Positions 23,701-38,099 of a stretch of DNA of 64,000 bases are shown piece after piece (the stretch's first letter is position 1; the number at the start of each line of letters is the position of its first letter). The notes below the pieces were generated by a model. It ran no database searches. It was not told where the DNA came from and worked only from the letters and a program-made list of their open reading frames with translations. The stretch is from Schoenoplectus triqueter (taxonomy: Eukaryota; Streptophyta; Magnoliopsida; Poales; Cyperaceae), in assembly GCA_964058805.1 (NCBI GenBank), contig CAXKVV010001011.1, positions 1-64,000 of the forward strand, in the 5' to 3' direction. The position numbers were made by a program, and so were the translations under genes.

Positions 23701-26165
23701 AACGTGTCCGGGAGCGCAAAACATGAAAACGGGACCCGACGCCCTCGAAACCGCCGAAAACGAGTCCGGTAGCGCAAAACATGAGAATGCGACCCGACGC
23801 CCTCCGCACAGCCGAAAACGTGTCCGGGAGCGCAAAACATGAAAACAGGACCCGACGCCCTCGGAACCGCCGAAAACGAGTCCGGGAGCGCAAAACATGA
23901 AAACGGGACCCGACGCCCACGAAACAGCCGAAAACGAGTCCGGGAGCGCAAAACATGAAAACGGGACCCGACGCCCTCCGCACCGCCGAAAACGTGTCCG
24001 GGAGCGCAAAACATGAAAACGGGACCCGACGCCCTCCGCATCGCCGAAAACGAGTCCGGGAGCGCAAAACATGAAAACGGGACCCGACGCCCTCCGCACC
24101 GCCGAAAACGAGTCCGGGAGCGCAAAACATGAAAACGGGACCCGACGCCCTCCGCACCGCCGAAAACGAGTCCGGGAGCGCAAAACATGAAAACGGGACC
24201 CGACGCCCTCCGCACCGCCGCAAATCAGTCCGGGAGCGCAAAATATGAAAGCGGGACCTCACGCCCTCGGAACCGCCGAAAACGAGTCTGGGAGCGCAAA
24301 ACATGAAAACGGGACCCGACGCCCTCCGCACCGCCGAAAACGAGTCCGGGAGCGCAAAACATTAAAACGGGACCCGACGCCCTCCGCACCGCCGAAAACG
24401 TGTCCGGGAGGGCAAAACAAGAAAACGGGACCCGACGCCCTCGGAAACGCCGAAAACGAGTCCGGGAGCGCAAAACATAAAAACGGGACCCGACGCCCTC
24501 CGCACCGCCGAAAACGTGTCCGGGAGCGCAAAACATGAAAACGGGACCCGACGCCCTCCGCACCGCCGAAAACGTGCCCGGGAGCGCAAAACATGAAAAC
24601 GGGACCCGACGCCCTCCGCACCGCCGAAAAAAGTCCGGGAGCGCAAAACATGAAAACGGGACCCGACGCCTTAGGAACCGCCGAAAACGAGTCTGGGAGC
24701 GCAAAACATGAAAACGGGACCCGACGCCCTCCGCACTGCCTCAAACGATTTCGGGAGCGCAAAACATGAAAACGAGACCCGACGCCCTCGGGTACGCCGA
24801 AAACAAGTCCGGAAGTGCAAATCAAGAAAACGAGACTCGACACGCCCGGAATCGCCGAAAACGAGTCCGGGAGCGCAAAACATGAAAACGGGACCCGACG
24901 CCCTAGGAACCGCCGAAAACGAGTCTGGGAGCGCAAAACATGAAAACGGGACCCGACGCCCTCCGCACCGCCGCAAATCAGTCCGGGAGCGCAAAATATG
25001 AAAGCGGGACCGGACGCCCTCGGAACCGCCGAAAACGAGTCCGGGAGCGCAAAACATGAAAACGGGACCCGACGCCGTCTGTACCGTCGAAAACGAGTCT
25101 TGGAGCGCAAAACATGAAAATGGGACCCGACGCCCTCGGCACCGCCAAAAATGTGTCCGGGAGCGCAAAATATGAAAATAGGACCATACGCCCTCCGCAC
25201 CGCCGAAACCGTGTCCGAGAGCGCAAAATAAGAAAGGGGGACCCGACGCCCTCGGAACCGCCGCAAAATCAGTCCGGGAGCGCAAAATAAGAAAGGGGGA
25301 CCCGACGCCCTCCGCACCGCCGAAAATGTGTCCGGGAGCGCAAAACATGAAAATGGGACCCGACGCCCTCCGCACCGCAGAAGATGTGTCCGGGAGCGCA
25401 AAACATTAAAATAGGACCCGACGCCCTCCGCACCGCAGAAAACGTGTCCGAGAGCGCAAAACATGAAAACCGGACCTGACGCCCTCCGCACCGCCGAAAA
25501 CGAGTCCGGGAGCGCAAAACATGAAAACGGGACCCGACGCCCTCGGAAACGCCGAAAACAAGTCCGGGAGCGCAAAACATGAAAACGGGACCCGACGCCC
25601 TCCGCACCGCCAAAATCGTGTCCGGGAGCGCAAAACATGAAAACGGGACCCGACGCCCTCCGCACTGCCGAAAACGTGTCCGGGAGCGCAAAACATGAAA
25701 ACGGGACCCGACGCCCTCCGCACGGCCTCAAACGATTTCGGGAGCGCAAAAAATGAAAACGAGACCCGACGCCCTCGGAACCGCCGAAAACGAGTCCGGA
25801 AGCGCAAATCAAGAAAACGAGACTCGACACGCCCGGAACCGCCGAAAACGAGTCCGGGAGCGCAAAACATGAAAACGGGACCCGACGCCCTAGGAACCAC
25901 CGAAAACGAGTATAGGAGCGCAAAACATGAAAACGGGACCCGACGCCCTCCGCACCGCCGCAAATCAGTCCGGGAGCGCTAAATATGAAAGCGGGACTGG
26001 ACGCCCTCGGAACCGCCGAAAACGAGTCCGGGAGCGCAAAACATGAAAACGGGACCCGACGCCGTCTATACCGTCGAAAACGAGTCTTGGAGCGCAAAAC
26101 ATGAAAATGGGACCCGACGCCCTCCGCACCGCCGAAAACGTGTCCGGGAGCGCAAAACATGAAAA
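17770..26165. repeat. Long-range duplication, left copy (offset 11,054 bp)
   Basis: About 8.4 kb of array recurs at 28824-37219 with a constant 11,054-bp offset, seen from shared landmarks such as 18565/29619, 21729/32783 and 25695/36749. Differences noticed are single bases: 20820 A versus 31874 T, 25451 A versus 36505 G, and 25998 T versus 37052 C. Similarity ends at 26166, where the copies take different downstream monomers. Left of 17770 the match continues to about 16.0 kb at offset 11,112, one monomer more. Confidence 0.9.
19610..21099. repeat. 745-bp 13-monomer module, two full tandem copies and the start of a third
   Basis: Units begin at 19610, 20355 and 21100, exactly 745 bp apart (13 x 58 minus 9). 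Each contains one 49-bp short monomer with GGAAACGAGTCTGGG. The same module occurs in two phases in the 2,419-bp repeats (597/1342 and 12201/12946), and three times in the right long-range copy (30664, 31409 and 32154). Module number therefore varies between super-units. Confidence 0.88.
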
Positions 26166-28823
26166 CGGGACCCGACGCCCTCGGAACCGCCGAAAACGAG
26201 TCCGGTAGCGCAAAACATGAGAATGCGACCCGACGCCCTCCGCACAGCCGAAAACGTGTCCGGGAGCGCAAAACTTGAAAACAGGACCCGACGCCCTCGG
26301 AACCGCCGAAAACTAGTCCGGGAGCGCAAAACATGAAAACGGGACCCAACGCCCACGAAACGGCCGAAAACGAGTCCGGGAGCGCAAAACATGAAAATGG
26401 GACTCGACGCCCTCCGCACCGCCGAAAACGTGTCCGGGAGCGCAAAACATGAAAACGGGACCCGACGCCCTCCGCACCGCCGAAAACAAGTCCGGGAGCG
26501 CAAAACATGAAAACGGGACCCGACGCCCTAGGAACCGCCGAAAACGAGTCTGGGAGCGCAAAACATGAAAACGGGACCCGACGCCCTCCGCACTGCCTCA
26601 AACGATTTCGGGAGCGCAAAACATGAAAACGAGACCCGAGGCCCTCGGAACCGCCGAAAAAGAGTCCGGAAGCGCAAATCAAGAAAACGAGACTCGACAC
26701 GCCCGGAACCGCCGAAAACGAGTCCGGGAGCGCAAAACATGAAAACGGGACCCGACGCCCTAGGAACCGCCGAAAACGAGTCCGGGAGCGCAAAACATGA
26801 AAACGGTGCCCGACGCCCTCCGCACCGCCGCAAATCAGTCCGGGAGCGCAAAATATGAAAGCGGGACCCGACGCCCTCCGCACCGCCGAAAACGTGTCCG
26901 GGAGCGCAAATCAAGAAAACGAGACCCGACACGCCCAGAACCGCCGAAAACGAGTCGGGGAGCGCAAAACATGAAAGCGGGACCCGACGCCCTCCGCACC
27001 GCCGAAAACGTGTCCGGGAGCGCAAAACATGAAAACGGGACCCGACGCCCTCCGCACAGCCGAAAACGAGTCCGGGAGCGCAAAACATGAAAACGGGACC
27101 CGACGCCCTCCGCACCGCCGAAAACGTGTCCGGGAGCGCAAAACATGAAAACGGGACCCGACGCCCTCCGCACCGCCGAAAACGAGTCCGGGAGCGCAAA
27201 ACATGAAAACGGGACCCGACGCCCTCCGCACCGCCGAAAACGTGTCCGGAAGCGCAAAACATGAAAACGGGACCCGACGCCCTCCGCACCGCCGAAAACG
27301 AGTCCGGGAGCGCAAAACATGAAAACGGGACCCGACGCCCTCCGCACCGCCGCAAATCAGTCCGGGAGCGCAAAATATGAAAGCGGGACCTCACGCCCTC
27401 GGAACCGCCGAAAACGAGTCTGGGAGCGCAAAACATGAAAACGGGACCCGACGCCCTCCGCACCGCCGAAAACGAGTCCGGGAGCGCAAAACATTAAAAC
27501 GGGACCCGACGCCCTCCGCACCGCCGAAAACGTGTCCGGGAGGGCAAAACAAGAAAACGGGACCCGACGCCCTCGGAAACGCCGAAAACGAGTCCGGGAG
27601 CGCAAAACATAAAAACGGGACCCGACGCCCTCCGCACCGCCGAAAACGTGTCCGGGAGCGCAAAACATGAAAACGGGACCCGACGCCCTCCGCACCGCCG
27701 AAAACGAGTCCGGGAGCGCAAAACATGAAAACGGGACCCGACGCCCTCCGCACCGCCGAAAACGTGTCCGGAAGCGCAAAACATGAAAACGGGACCCGAC
27801 GCCCTCCGCACCGCCGAAAAAAGTCCGGGAGCGCAAAACATGAAAACGGGACCCGACGCCTTAGGAACCGCCGAAAACGAGTCTGGGAGCGCAAAACATG
27901 AAAACGGGACCCGACGCCCTCCGCACTGCCTCAAACGATTTCGGGAGCGCAAAACATGAAAACGAGACCCGACGCCCTCGGAAACGCCGAAAACAAGTCC
28001 GGAAGTGCAAATCAAGAAAACGAGACTCGACACGCCCGGAATCGCCGAAAACGAGTCCGGGAGCGCAAAACATGAAAACGGGACCCGACGCCCTAGGAAC
28101 CGCCGAAAACGAGTCTGGGAGCGCAAAACATGAAAACGGGACCCGACGCCCTCCGTACCGCCGCAAATCAGTCCGGGAGCGCAAAATATGAAAGCGGGAC
28201 CGGACGCCCTCGGAACCGCCGAAAACGAGTCCGGGAGCACAAAACATGAAAACGGGACCCGACGCCGTCTGTACCGTCGAAAACGAGTCTTGGAGCGCAA
28301 AACATGAAAATGGGACCCGACGCCCTCGGCACCGCCAAAAATGTGTCCGGGAGCGCAAAATATGAAAATAGGACCATACGCCCTCCGCACCGCCGAAACC
28401 GTGTCCGAGAGCGCAAAATAAGAAAGGGGGACCCGACGCCCTCGGAACCGCCGCAAAATCAGTCCGGGAGCGCAAAATAAGAAAGGGGGACCAGACGCCC
28501 TCCGCACCGCCGAAAATGTGTCCGGGAGCGCAAAACATGAAAATGGGACCCGACGCCCTCCGCACCGCAGAAAATGTGTCCGGGAGCGCAAAACATTAAA
28601 ATAGGACCCGACGCCCTCCGCACCGCCGAAAACGTGTCCGGGAGCGCAAAACATGAAAACCGGACCTGACGCCCTCCGCACCGCCGAAAACGAGTCCGGG
28701 AGCGCAAAACATGAAAACGGGACCCGACGCCCTCGGAAACGCCGAAAACAAGTCCGGGAGCGCAAAACATGAAAACGGGACCCGACGCCCTCCGCACCGC
28801 CGAAAACGTGTCCGGGAGCGCAA
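26166..28823. repeat. Partial super-unit between the two long-range copies
   Basis: This stretch resembles 14.0-17.8 kb: 26565 and 26797 match 14465 and 14697 at offset 12,100, and 27377 and 27898 match 16265 and 16786 at offset 11,112. The drop of about 988 bp between these offsets indicates a loss of about 17 monomers relative to the 14-18 kb copy. It is a partial super-unit, consistent with unequal exchange. Confidence 0.75.
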
Positions 28824-31800
28824 AACATGAAAACGGGACCCGACGCCCTCCGCACGGCCTCAAACGATTTCGGGAGCGCAAAAAATGAAAACGAGACCCG
28901 ACGCCCTCGGAACCGCCGAAAACGAGTCCGGAAGCGCAAATCAAGAAAACGAGACTCGACACGCCCGGAACCGCCGAAAACGAGTCCGGGAGCGCAAAAC
29001 ATGAAAACGGGACCCGACGCCCTAGGAACCACCGAAAACGAGTATAGGAGCGCAAAACATGAAAACGGGACCCGACGCCCTCCGCACCGCCGCAAATCAG
29101 TCCGGGAGCGCAAAATATGAAAGCGGGACCGAACGCCCTCGGAACCGCCGAAAACGAGTCCGAGAGCGCAAAACATGAAAACGGGACCCGACGCTGTCTG
29201 TACCGTCGAAAACGAGTCTTGGAGCGCAAAACATGAAAATGGGACCCGACGCCCTCCGCACCGCCGAAAATGTGTCCGGGAGCGCAAAACATTTAAATGG
29301 GACCCGACGCCCTCCGCACCGCCGAAAACGTGTCCGGGAGCGCAAAACATGAAAACAAGACCCGACGCCCTCCGCACTGCCTCAAACGATTTCGGGAGCG
29401 CAAAACATGAAAAAGAGACCCGACGCCCTTGGAACCGCCGAAAAAGAGTCCGGAAGCGCAAATCAAGAAAACGACACTCGACACGCCCGGAACCGCCGAA
29501 AACGAGTCCGGGAGCGCAAAACATGAAAACGGGACCCGACACCCTAGGAACCGCCGAAAACGAGTCCGGGAGCGCAAAACATGAAAACGGGACCCGACGC
29601 CCTCCGCACCGCCGCAAATCAGTCCGGGAGCGCTAAATATGAAAGCGGGACCGGACGCCCTCGGAACCGCCGAAAACGAGTCCGGGAGCGTAAAACATGA
29701 AAACGGGACCCGACGCCCTCCGCACCGCCGAAAACGAGTTCGGGAGCGCAAAACATGAAAACGGGACCCGACGCCCTCCGCACCGCCGAAAACGTGTCCG
29801 GGAGCGCAAAACTTGAAAACGGGACCCGACACCCTCCGCATCGCCGAAAACGAGTCCGGGAGCGCAAAACATGAAAACGGGACCCGACGCCCTCCGCACC
29901 GTCGCAAATCAGTCCGGGAGCGCAAAATATGAAAGTGGGACCTGACGCCCTCGGAACCGCCGAAAAAGAGTCCGGGAGCGCAAAACATGAAAACGGGACC
30001 CGACGCCCTCCGCACCGCCGAAAATGTCTCCGGGAGCGCAAAACATTAAAAGGGACACGACGCCATCCGCACCGCCGAAAACGTGTCCGGGAGAGCAAAA
30101 CATGAAAACGGTACCCGACGCCCTCGGAAACGCCGAAAACGAGTCCGGGAGCGCAAAACATGAAAACGGGACCCGACGCCCTCCGCACCGCCCAAAACGA
30201 GTCCGGGAGCGCAAAACATGAAAACGAGACCCGACGCCGTCTGTACCGTCGAAAATGAGTCTTGGAGCGCAAAACATGAAAATGGGACCCGACGCCCTCC
30301 GCACCGCCGAAAATGTGTCCGGGAGCGCAAAACATTAAAACGGGACCCGACGCCCTCCGCACCGCCGAAAACGTGTCCGGGAGCGCAAAACATGTAAACG
30401 GGACCCGACGCCCTCTGAACCGCCGAAAACGAGTCCGGGAGCGCAAAACTTGAAAACGGGACCCGACGCCCACGGAACCGTCGAAAACGAGTCCGGGAGC
30501 GCAAAATATGAAAATAGGACCATACGCCCTCCGCACCGCCGAAACCGTGTCCGGGAGCGCAAAATAAGAAAGGGGGACCCGACGCCCTCGGAACCGCCGC
30601 AAAATCAGTCCGGGAGCGCAAAATAAGAAAGGGGGACCCGAGGCCCTCGGAACCGCCGCAAAATCAGTCCGGTAGCGCAAAATAAGAAAGGGGGACCCGA
30701 CGCCCTCCGCACCGCCGAAAATGTGTCTGGGAGCGCAAAACATTAAAATGGGACCCGACGCCCTCCGCACCGCCGAAAACGTGTCCGGGAGTGCAAAACA
30801 TGAAAACGGGACCCGACGCCCTCGGAAACGAGTCTGGGAGCGCAAAACATGAAAACGGGACCCGACGCCCTCCGCACTGCCGCAAATCAGTCCGGGAGCG
30901 CAAAATATGAAAGCGGGACCTGACGCCCTCGGAACCGCCGAAAACGAGTCCGGGATCGCAAAACATGAAAACGGGACCCGACGCCGTCTGTACCGTCGAA
31001 AACGAGTCTTGGAGCGCAAAACATGAAAATGGGACCCGACGCCCTCGGCACCGCCGAAAATGTGTCCGGGAGCGCAAAACATTAAAATGGGACCAGACGC
31101 CCTCCGCACCGCCGAAAATGTGTCCGGGAGCACAAAACATTAAAAGGGGACCCGACGCCCTCCGAACCGCCGAAAACGTGTCCGGGAGAGCAAAACATGA
31201 AAACGGAACCCGACGCCCTCGGAACCGCCGAAACGAGTCCGGGAGCGCAAAACTTGAAAACGGGACCCGACGCCCACGGAACCGTCGAAAATGAGTCCGG
31301 GAGCGCAAAATATGAAAATAGGACACGACGCCCTCCGCACCGCCGAAACTCAGTCCGGGAGCGCAAAATAAGAAAGGGGGACCCGACGCCCTCGGAACCG
31401 CCGCAAAATCAGTCCGGTAGCGCAAAATAAGAAAGGGGGACCCGACGCCCTCCGCACCGCCGAAAATGTGTCTGGGAGCGCAAAACATTAAAATGGGACC
31501 CGACGCCCTCCGCACCGCCGAAAACGTGTCCGGGAGTGCAAAACATGAAAACGGGACCCGACGCCCTCGGAAACGAGTCTGGGAGCGCAAAACATGAAAA
31601 CGGGACCCGACGCCCTCCGCACTGCCGCAAATCAGTCCGGGAGCGCAAAATATGAAAACGGGACCCGACGCCGTCTGTACCGTCGAAAACGAGTCCGGGA
31701 GCGCAAAACATGAAAACGGGACCCGACGCCGTCTGTACCGTCGAAAACGAGTCTTGGAGCGCAAAACATGAAAATGGGACCCGACGCCCTCGGCACCGCC

Positions 31801-34800
31801 GAAAATGTGTCCGGGAGCGCAAAACATTAAAATGGGACCAGACGCCCTCCGCACCGCCGAAAATGTGTCCGGGTGCACAAAACATTAAAAGGGGACCCGA
31901 CGCCCTCCGAACCGCCGAAAACGTGTCCGGGAGAGCAAAACATGAAAACGGAACCCGACGCCCTCGGAACCGCCGAAACGAGTCCGGGAGCGCAAAACTT
32001 GAAAACGGGACCCGACGCCCACGGAACCGTCGAAAATGAGTCCGGGAGCGCAAAATATGAAAATAGGACACGACGCCCTCCGCACCGCCGAAACTCAGTC
32101 CGGGAGCGCAAAATAAGAAAGGGGGACCCGACGCCCTCGGAACCGCCGCAAAATCAGTCCGGGAGCGCAAAATAAGAAAGGGGGACCCGACGCCCTCCGC
32201 ACCGCCGAAAATGTGTCTGGGAGCGCAAAACATTAAAATGGGACCCGACGCCCTCCGCACCGCCGAAAACGTGTCCGGGAGTGCAAAACATGAAAACGGG
32301 ACCCGACGCCCTCGGAAACGAGTCTGGGAGCGCAAAACATGAAAACGGGACCCGACGCCCTCCGCACTGCCGCAAATCAGTCCGGGAGCGCAAAATATGA
32401 AAGCAGGACCTGACGCCCTCGGAATCGCCGAAAACGAGTCCGGGAGCGCAAAACATGAAAACGGGACCCGACGCCGTCTGTACCGTCGAAAACGAGTCTT
32501 GGAGCGCAAAACATGAAAATGGGACCCGACGCCCTCGGCACCGCCGAAAACGTGTCCGGGACCGCAAAACATTAAAATGGGACCCGACGCCCTCCGCACC
32601 GCCGAAAACGTGTCCGGGAGCGCAAAACATTAAAACGGAACCCGACGCCCTCGGAAACGCCGAAAACGAGTCCGGGAGCGCAAAACATGAAAACGGGACC
32701 CGACGCCCTCCGCACCGCCCAAAACGAGTCCGGGAGCGCAAAACAAGAAAACGGGACCCGACGCCCTCCGCACTGCCGCAAATCAGTCCGGGAGCGCAAA
32801 ATATGAAAGCGGGACCTGACGCCCTCGGAACCGCCGAAAACGAGTCCGGGAGCGCAAAACATGAAAACGGGACCCGACGCCCTCCGCACCGCCGAAAACG
32901 TGTCCGGGAGCGCAAAACATGAAAACGGGACCCGACGCCCTCCGCACCGCCGAAAACGTGTCCGGGATCGCAAAACATGAAAACGGGACCCGACGCCCTC
33001 CGCACTGCCTCAAACGATTTTGGGAGCGCAAAACATGAAAACGAGACCCGACGCCCTCGGAACCGCCGAAAACGAGTCCGGAAGCGCAAATCAAGAAAAC
33101 GAGACCCGACACGCCCGGAACCGTCGAAAACGAGTCCGGGAGCGCAAAACATGAAAACGGGACCCGACGCCCTCGGAACCGCCGAAAACGAGTCCGGGAG
33201 CGCAAAAAATGAAAATGGGAGCCGACACCCTCCGCACCGCCGAAAACGTGTCCGGGAGCGCAAAACATGAAAACGGGACCCGACGCCCTCGGAACCGCCG
33301 AAAACGAGTCCGGTAGCGCAAAACATGAGAATGCGACCCGACGCCCTCCGCACAGCCGAAAACGTGTCCGGGAGCGCAAAACTTTAAAACAGGACCCGAC
33401 GCCCTCGGAACCGCCGAAAACTAGTCCGGGAGCGCAAAACATGAAAACGGGACCCAACGCCCACGAAACGGCCGAAAACGAGTCCGGGAGCGCAAAACAT
33501 GAAAACGGGACCCGACGCCCTCCGCACCGCCGAAAACGTGTCCGGGAGCGCAAAACATGAAAACGGGACCCGACGCCCTCCGCACCGCCGAAAACAAGTC
33601 CGGGAGCGCAAAACATGAAAACGGGACCCGACGCCCTAGGAACCGCCGAAAACGAGTCTGGGAGCGCAAAACATGAAAACGGGACCCGACGCCCTCCGCA
33701 CTGCCTCAAACGATTTCGGGAGCGCAAAACATGAAAACGAGACCCGAGGCCCTCGGAACCGCCGAAAAAGAGTCCGGAAGCGCAAATCAAGAAAACGAGA
33801 CTCGACACGCCCGGAACCGCCGAAAACGAGTCCGGGAGCGCAAAACATGAAAACGGGACCCGACGCCCTAGGAACCGCCGAAAACGAGTCTGGGAGCGCA
33901 AAACATGAAAACGGTGCCCGACGCCCTCCGCACCGCCGCAAATCAGTCCGGGAGCGCAAAATATGAAAGCGGGTCCCGACGCCCTCCGCACCGCCGAAAA
34001 CGTGTCCGGGAGCGCAAAACATGATAACGGGACCCGACGCCCTCCGCACCGCCGAAAACGTGTCCGGAAGCGCAAAACATGAAAATGGGACCCGACGCCC
34101 TCCGCACCGCCGAAAACGAGTCCGGGAGCGCAAAACATGAAAACGGGACCCGACGCCCTCCGCACCGCCGAAGACGTGTCCGGGAGCGCAAAACATGAAA
34201 ACGGGACCCGACGCCCTCCGCACCGCCGAAAATGAGTCCGGGAGCGCAAAACATGAAAACGGGACCCGACGCCCTCCGCACTGCCGCAAATCAGTCCGGG
34301 AGCGCAAAATATGAAAGCGGGACCTGACGCCCTCGGAACCGCCGAAAATGAGTCCGGGAGCGCAAAACATGAAAACGGGACCCGACGCCCTCCGCACCGC
34401 CGAAAACGTGTCCGGGAGCGTAAAACATGAAAACGGGACCCGACGCCCTCCGCACCGCCGAAAACGTGTCCGGGATCGCAAAACATGAAAACGGGACCCG
34501 ACGCCCTCCGCACTGCCTCAAACGATTTTTTGGGAGCGCAAAACATGAAAACGAGACCCGACGCCCTCGGAACCGCCGAAAACAAGTCCGGAAGCGCAAA
34601 TCAAGAAAACGAGACCCGACACGCCCGGAACCGCCGAAAACGAGTCCGGGAGCGCAAAACATGAAAACGGGACCCGACGCCCTCGGAACCGCCGAAAACG
34701 AGTCCGGGAGCGCAAAACATGAAAATGGGAGCCGACACCCTCCGCACCGCCGAAAACGTGTCCGGGAGCGCAAAACATGAAAACGGGACCCGACGCCCTC

Positions 34801-37219
34801 GAAACCGCCGAAAACGAGTCCGGTAGCGCAAAACATGAGAATGCGACCCGACGCCCTCCGCACAGCCGAAAACGTGTCCGGGAGCGCAAAACATGAAAAC
34901 AGGACCCGACGCCCTCGGAACCGCCGAAAACGAGTCCGGGAGCGCAAAACATGAAAACGGGACCCGACGCCCACGAAACAGCCGAAAACGAGTCCGGGAG
35001 CGCAAAACATGAAAACGGGACCCGACGCCCTCCGCACCGCCGAAAACGTGTCCGGGAGCGCAAAACATGAAAACGGGACCCGACGCCCTCCGCATCGCCG
35101 AAAACGAGTCCGGGAGCGCAAAACATGAAAACGGGACCCGACGCCCTCCGCACCGCCGAAAACGAGTCCGGGAGCGCAAAACATGAAAACGGGACCCGAC
35201 GCCCTCCGCACCGCCGAAAACGAGTCCGGGAGCGCAAAACATGAAAACGGGACCCGACGCCCTCCGCACCGCCGCAAATCAGTCCGGGAGCGCAAAATAT
35301 GAAAGCGGGACCTCACGCCCTCGGAACCGCCGAAAACGAGTCTGGGAGCGCAAAACATGAAAACGGGACCCGACGCCCTCCGCACCGCCGAAAACGAGTC
35401 CGGGAGCGCAAAACATTAAAACGGGACCCGACGCCCTCCGCACCGCCGAAAACGTGTCCGGGAGGGCAAAACAAGAAAACGGGACCCGACGCCCTCGGAA
35501 ACGCCGAAAACGAGTCCGGGAGCGCAAAACATAAAAACGGGACCCGACGCCCTCCGCACCGCCGAAAACGTGTCCGGGAGCGCAAAACATGAAAACGGGA
35601 CCCGACGCCCTCCGCACCGCCGAAAACGTGCCCGGGAGCGCAAAACATGAAAACGGGACCCGACGCCCTCCGCACCGCCGAAAAAAGTCCGGGAGCGCAA
35701 AACATGAAAACGGGACCCGACGCCTTAGGAACCGCCGAAAACGAGTCTGGGAGCGCAAAACATGAAAACGGGACCCGACGCCCTCCGCACTGCCTCAAAC
35801 GATTTCGGGAGCGCAAAACATGAAAACGAGACCCGACGCCCTCGGGTACGCCGAAAACAAGTCCGGAAGTGCAAATCAAGAAAACGAGACTCGACACGCC
35901 CGGAATCGCCGAAAACGAGTCCGGGAGCGCAAAACATGAAAACGGGACCCGACGCCCTAGGAACCGCCGAAAACGAGTCTGGGAGCGCAAAACATGAAAA
36001 CGGGACCCGACGCCCTCCGCACCGCCGCAAATCAGTCCGGGAGCGCAAAATATGAAAGCGGGACCGGACGCCCTCGGAACCGCCGAAAACGAGTCCGGGA
36101 GCGCAAAACATGAAAACGGGACCCGACGCCGTCTGTACCGTCGAAAACGAGTCTTGGAGCGCAAAACATGAAAATGGGACCCGACGCCCTCGGCACCGCC
36201 AAAAATGTGTCCGGGAGCGCAAAATATGAAAATAGGACCATACGCCCTCCGCACCGCCGAAACCGTGTCCGAGAGCGCAAAATAAGAAAGGGGGACCCGA
36301 CGCCCTCGGAACCGCCGCAAAATCAGTCCGGGAGCGCAAAATAAGAAAGGGGGACCCGACGCCCTCCGCACCGCCGAAAATGTGTCCGGGAGCGCAAAAC
36401 ATGAAAATGGGACCCGACGCCCTCCGCACCGCAGAAGATGTGTCCGGGAGCGCAAAACATTAAAATAGGACCCGACGCCCTCCGCACCGCAGAAAACGTG
36501 TCCGGGAGCGCAAAACATGAAAACCGGACCTGACGCCCTCCGCACCGCCGAAAACGAGTCCGGGAGCGCAAAACATGAAAACGGGACCCGACGCCCTCGG
36601 AAACGCCGAAAACAAGTCCGGGAGCGCAAAACATGAAAACGGGACCCGACGCCCTCCGCACCGCCAAAATCGTGTCCGGGAGCGCAAAACATGAAAACGG
36701 GACCCGACGCCCTCCGCACTGCCGAAAACGTGTCCGGGAGCGCAAAACATGAAAACGGGACCCGACGCCCTCCGCACGGCCTCAAACGATTTCGGGAGCG
36801 CAAAAAATGAAAACGAGACCCGACGCCCTCGGAACCGCCGAAAACGAGTCCGGAAGCGCAAATCAAGAAAACGAGACTCGACACGCCCGGAACCGCCGAA
36901 AACGAGTCCGGGAGCGCAAAACATGAAAACGGGACCCGACGCCCTAGGAACCACCGAAAACGAGTATAGGAGCGCAAAACATGAAAACGGGACCCGACGC
37001 CCTCCGCACCGCCGCAAATCAGTCCGGGAGCGCTAAATATGAAAGCGGGACCGGACGCCCTCGGAACCGCCGAAAACGAGTCCGGGAGCGCAAAACATGA
37101 AAACGGGACCCGACGCCGTCTATACCGTCGAAAACGAGTCTTGGAGCGCAAAACATGAAAATGGGACCCGACGCCCTCCGCACCGCCGAAAACGTGTCCG
37201 GGAGCGCAAAACATGAAAA
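28824..37219. repeat. Long-range duplication, right copy (offset 11,054 bp)
   Basis: Partner of 17770-26165, with matching order and nearly identical sequence, including the triple 745-bp module. Past 37220 it changes to different monomers (CTCTGAACCGCCAAAAACGAG near 37233). The near identity over about 8.4 kb suggests recent duplication or homogenisation. Confidence 0.9.
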
Positions 37220-38099
37220 AGGGACCCGACGCCCTCTGAACCGCCAAAAACGAGTCCGGGAGCGCAGAACTTGAAAACGGGACCCGACGCCCACGGAACC
37301 GTCGAAAACGAGTCCGGGAGCGCAAAATATGAAAATGGGACCCGACGCCCTCCGCACCGCCGAAACCGTGTTCGGGAGCGTAAAATAAGAAAGGGGGACC
37401 CGACGCCCTCGGAACCGCCGCAAAATCAGTCCGGGAGCGCAAAATAAGAAAGGGGGACCCGACGCCCTCCGCACCGCCGAAAATGTGTCCGGGAGCGCAA
37501 AACTTTAAAATGGGACCCGACGCCATCCGCACCGCCGAAAACGTGTCCGGGAGCGCAAAACATGAAAACGGGACCCGACGCCCTCGGAAACGAGTCTGGG
37601 AGCGCAAATCATGAAAACGGGACCCGACGCCCTCCGCACTGCCGCAAATCAGTCCGGGAGCGCAAAATATGAAAGCGGGACCTGACGCCCTCGGAACCGC
37701 CGAAAACGAGTCCGGGAGCGCAAAACATGAAAACGGCACCCGACGCCCTCGGCACCGCCGAAAATGTGTCCGGGAGCGCAAAACATTAAAATGGGACCCG
37801 ACGCCCTCCGCACCGCCGAAAATGTGTCCGGGAGCGCAAAACATTAAAATGGGACCCGACGCCCTCCGCACCGCCGAAAACGTGTCCGGGAGCGCAAAAC
37901 ATGAAAACGGAACCCGACGCCCTTGGAACCGCCGAAAACGAGTCCGGGAGCGCAAAACTTGAAAACGGGACCCGACGCCCACGGAACCGTCGAAAACGAG
38001 TACGGGAGCGCAAAATATGAAAATGGGACACGACGCCCTCCGCACCGCCGAAACCGTGTCCGGGGGCGCAAAATAAGAAAGGGGGACCCGACGCCCTCG

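Noticed and set aside
17770..37219. The 11,054-bp duplication as a certain biological event
   Set aside because: Near-identical tandem copies can also be made by an assembler; without read data I report it as observed sequence only.
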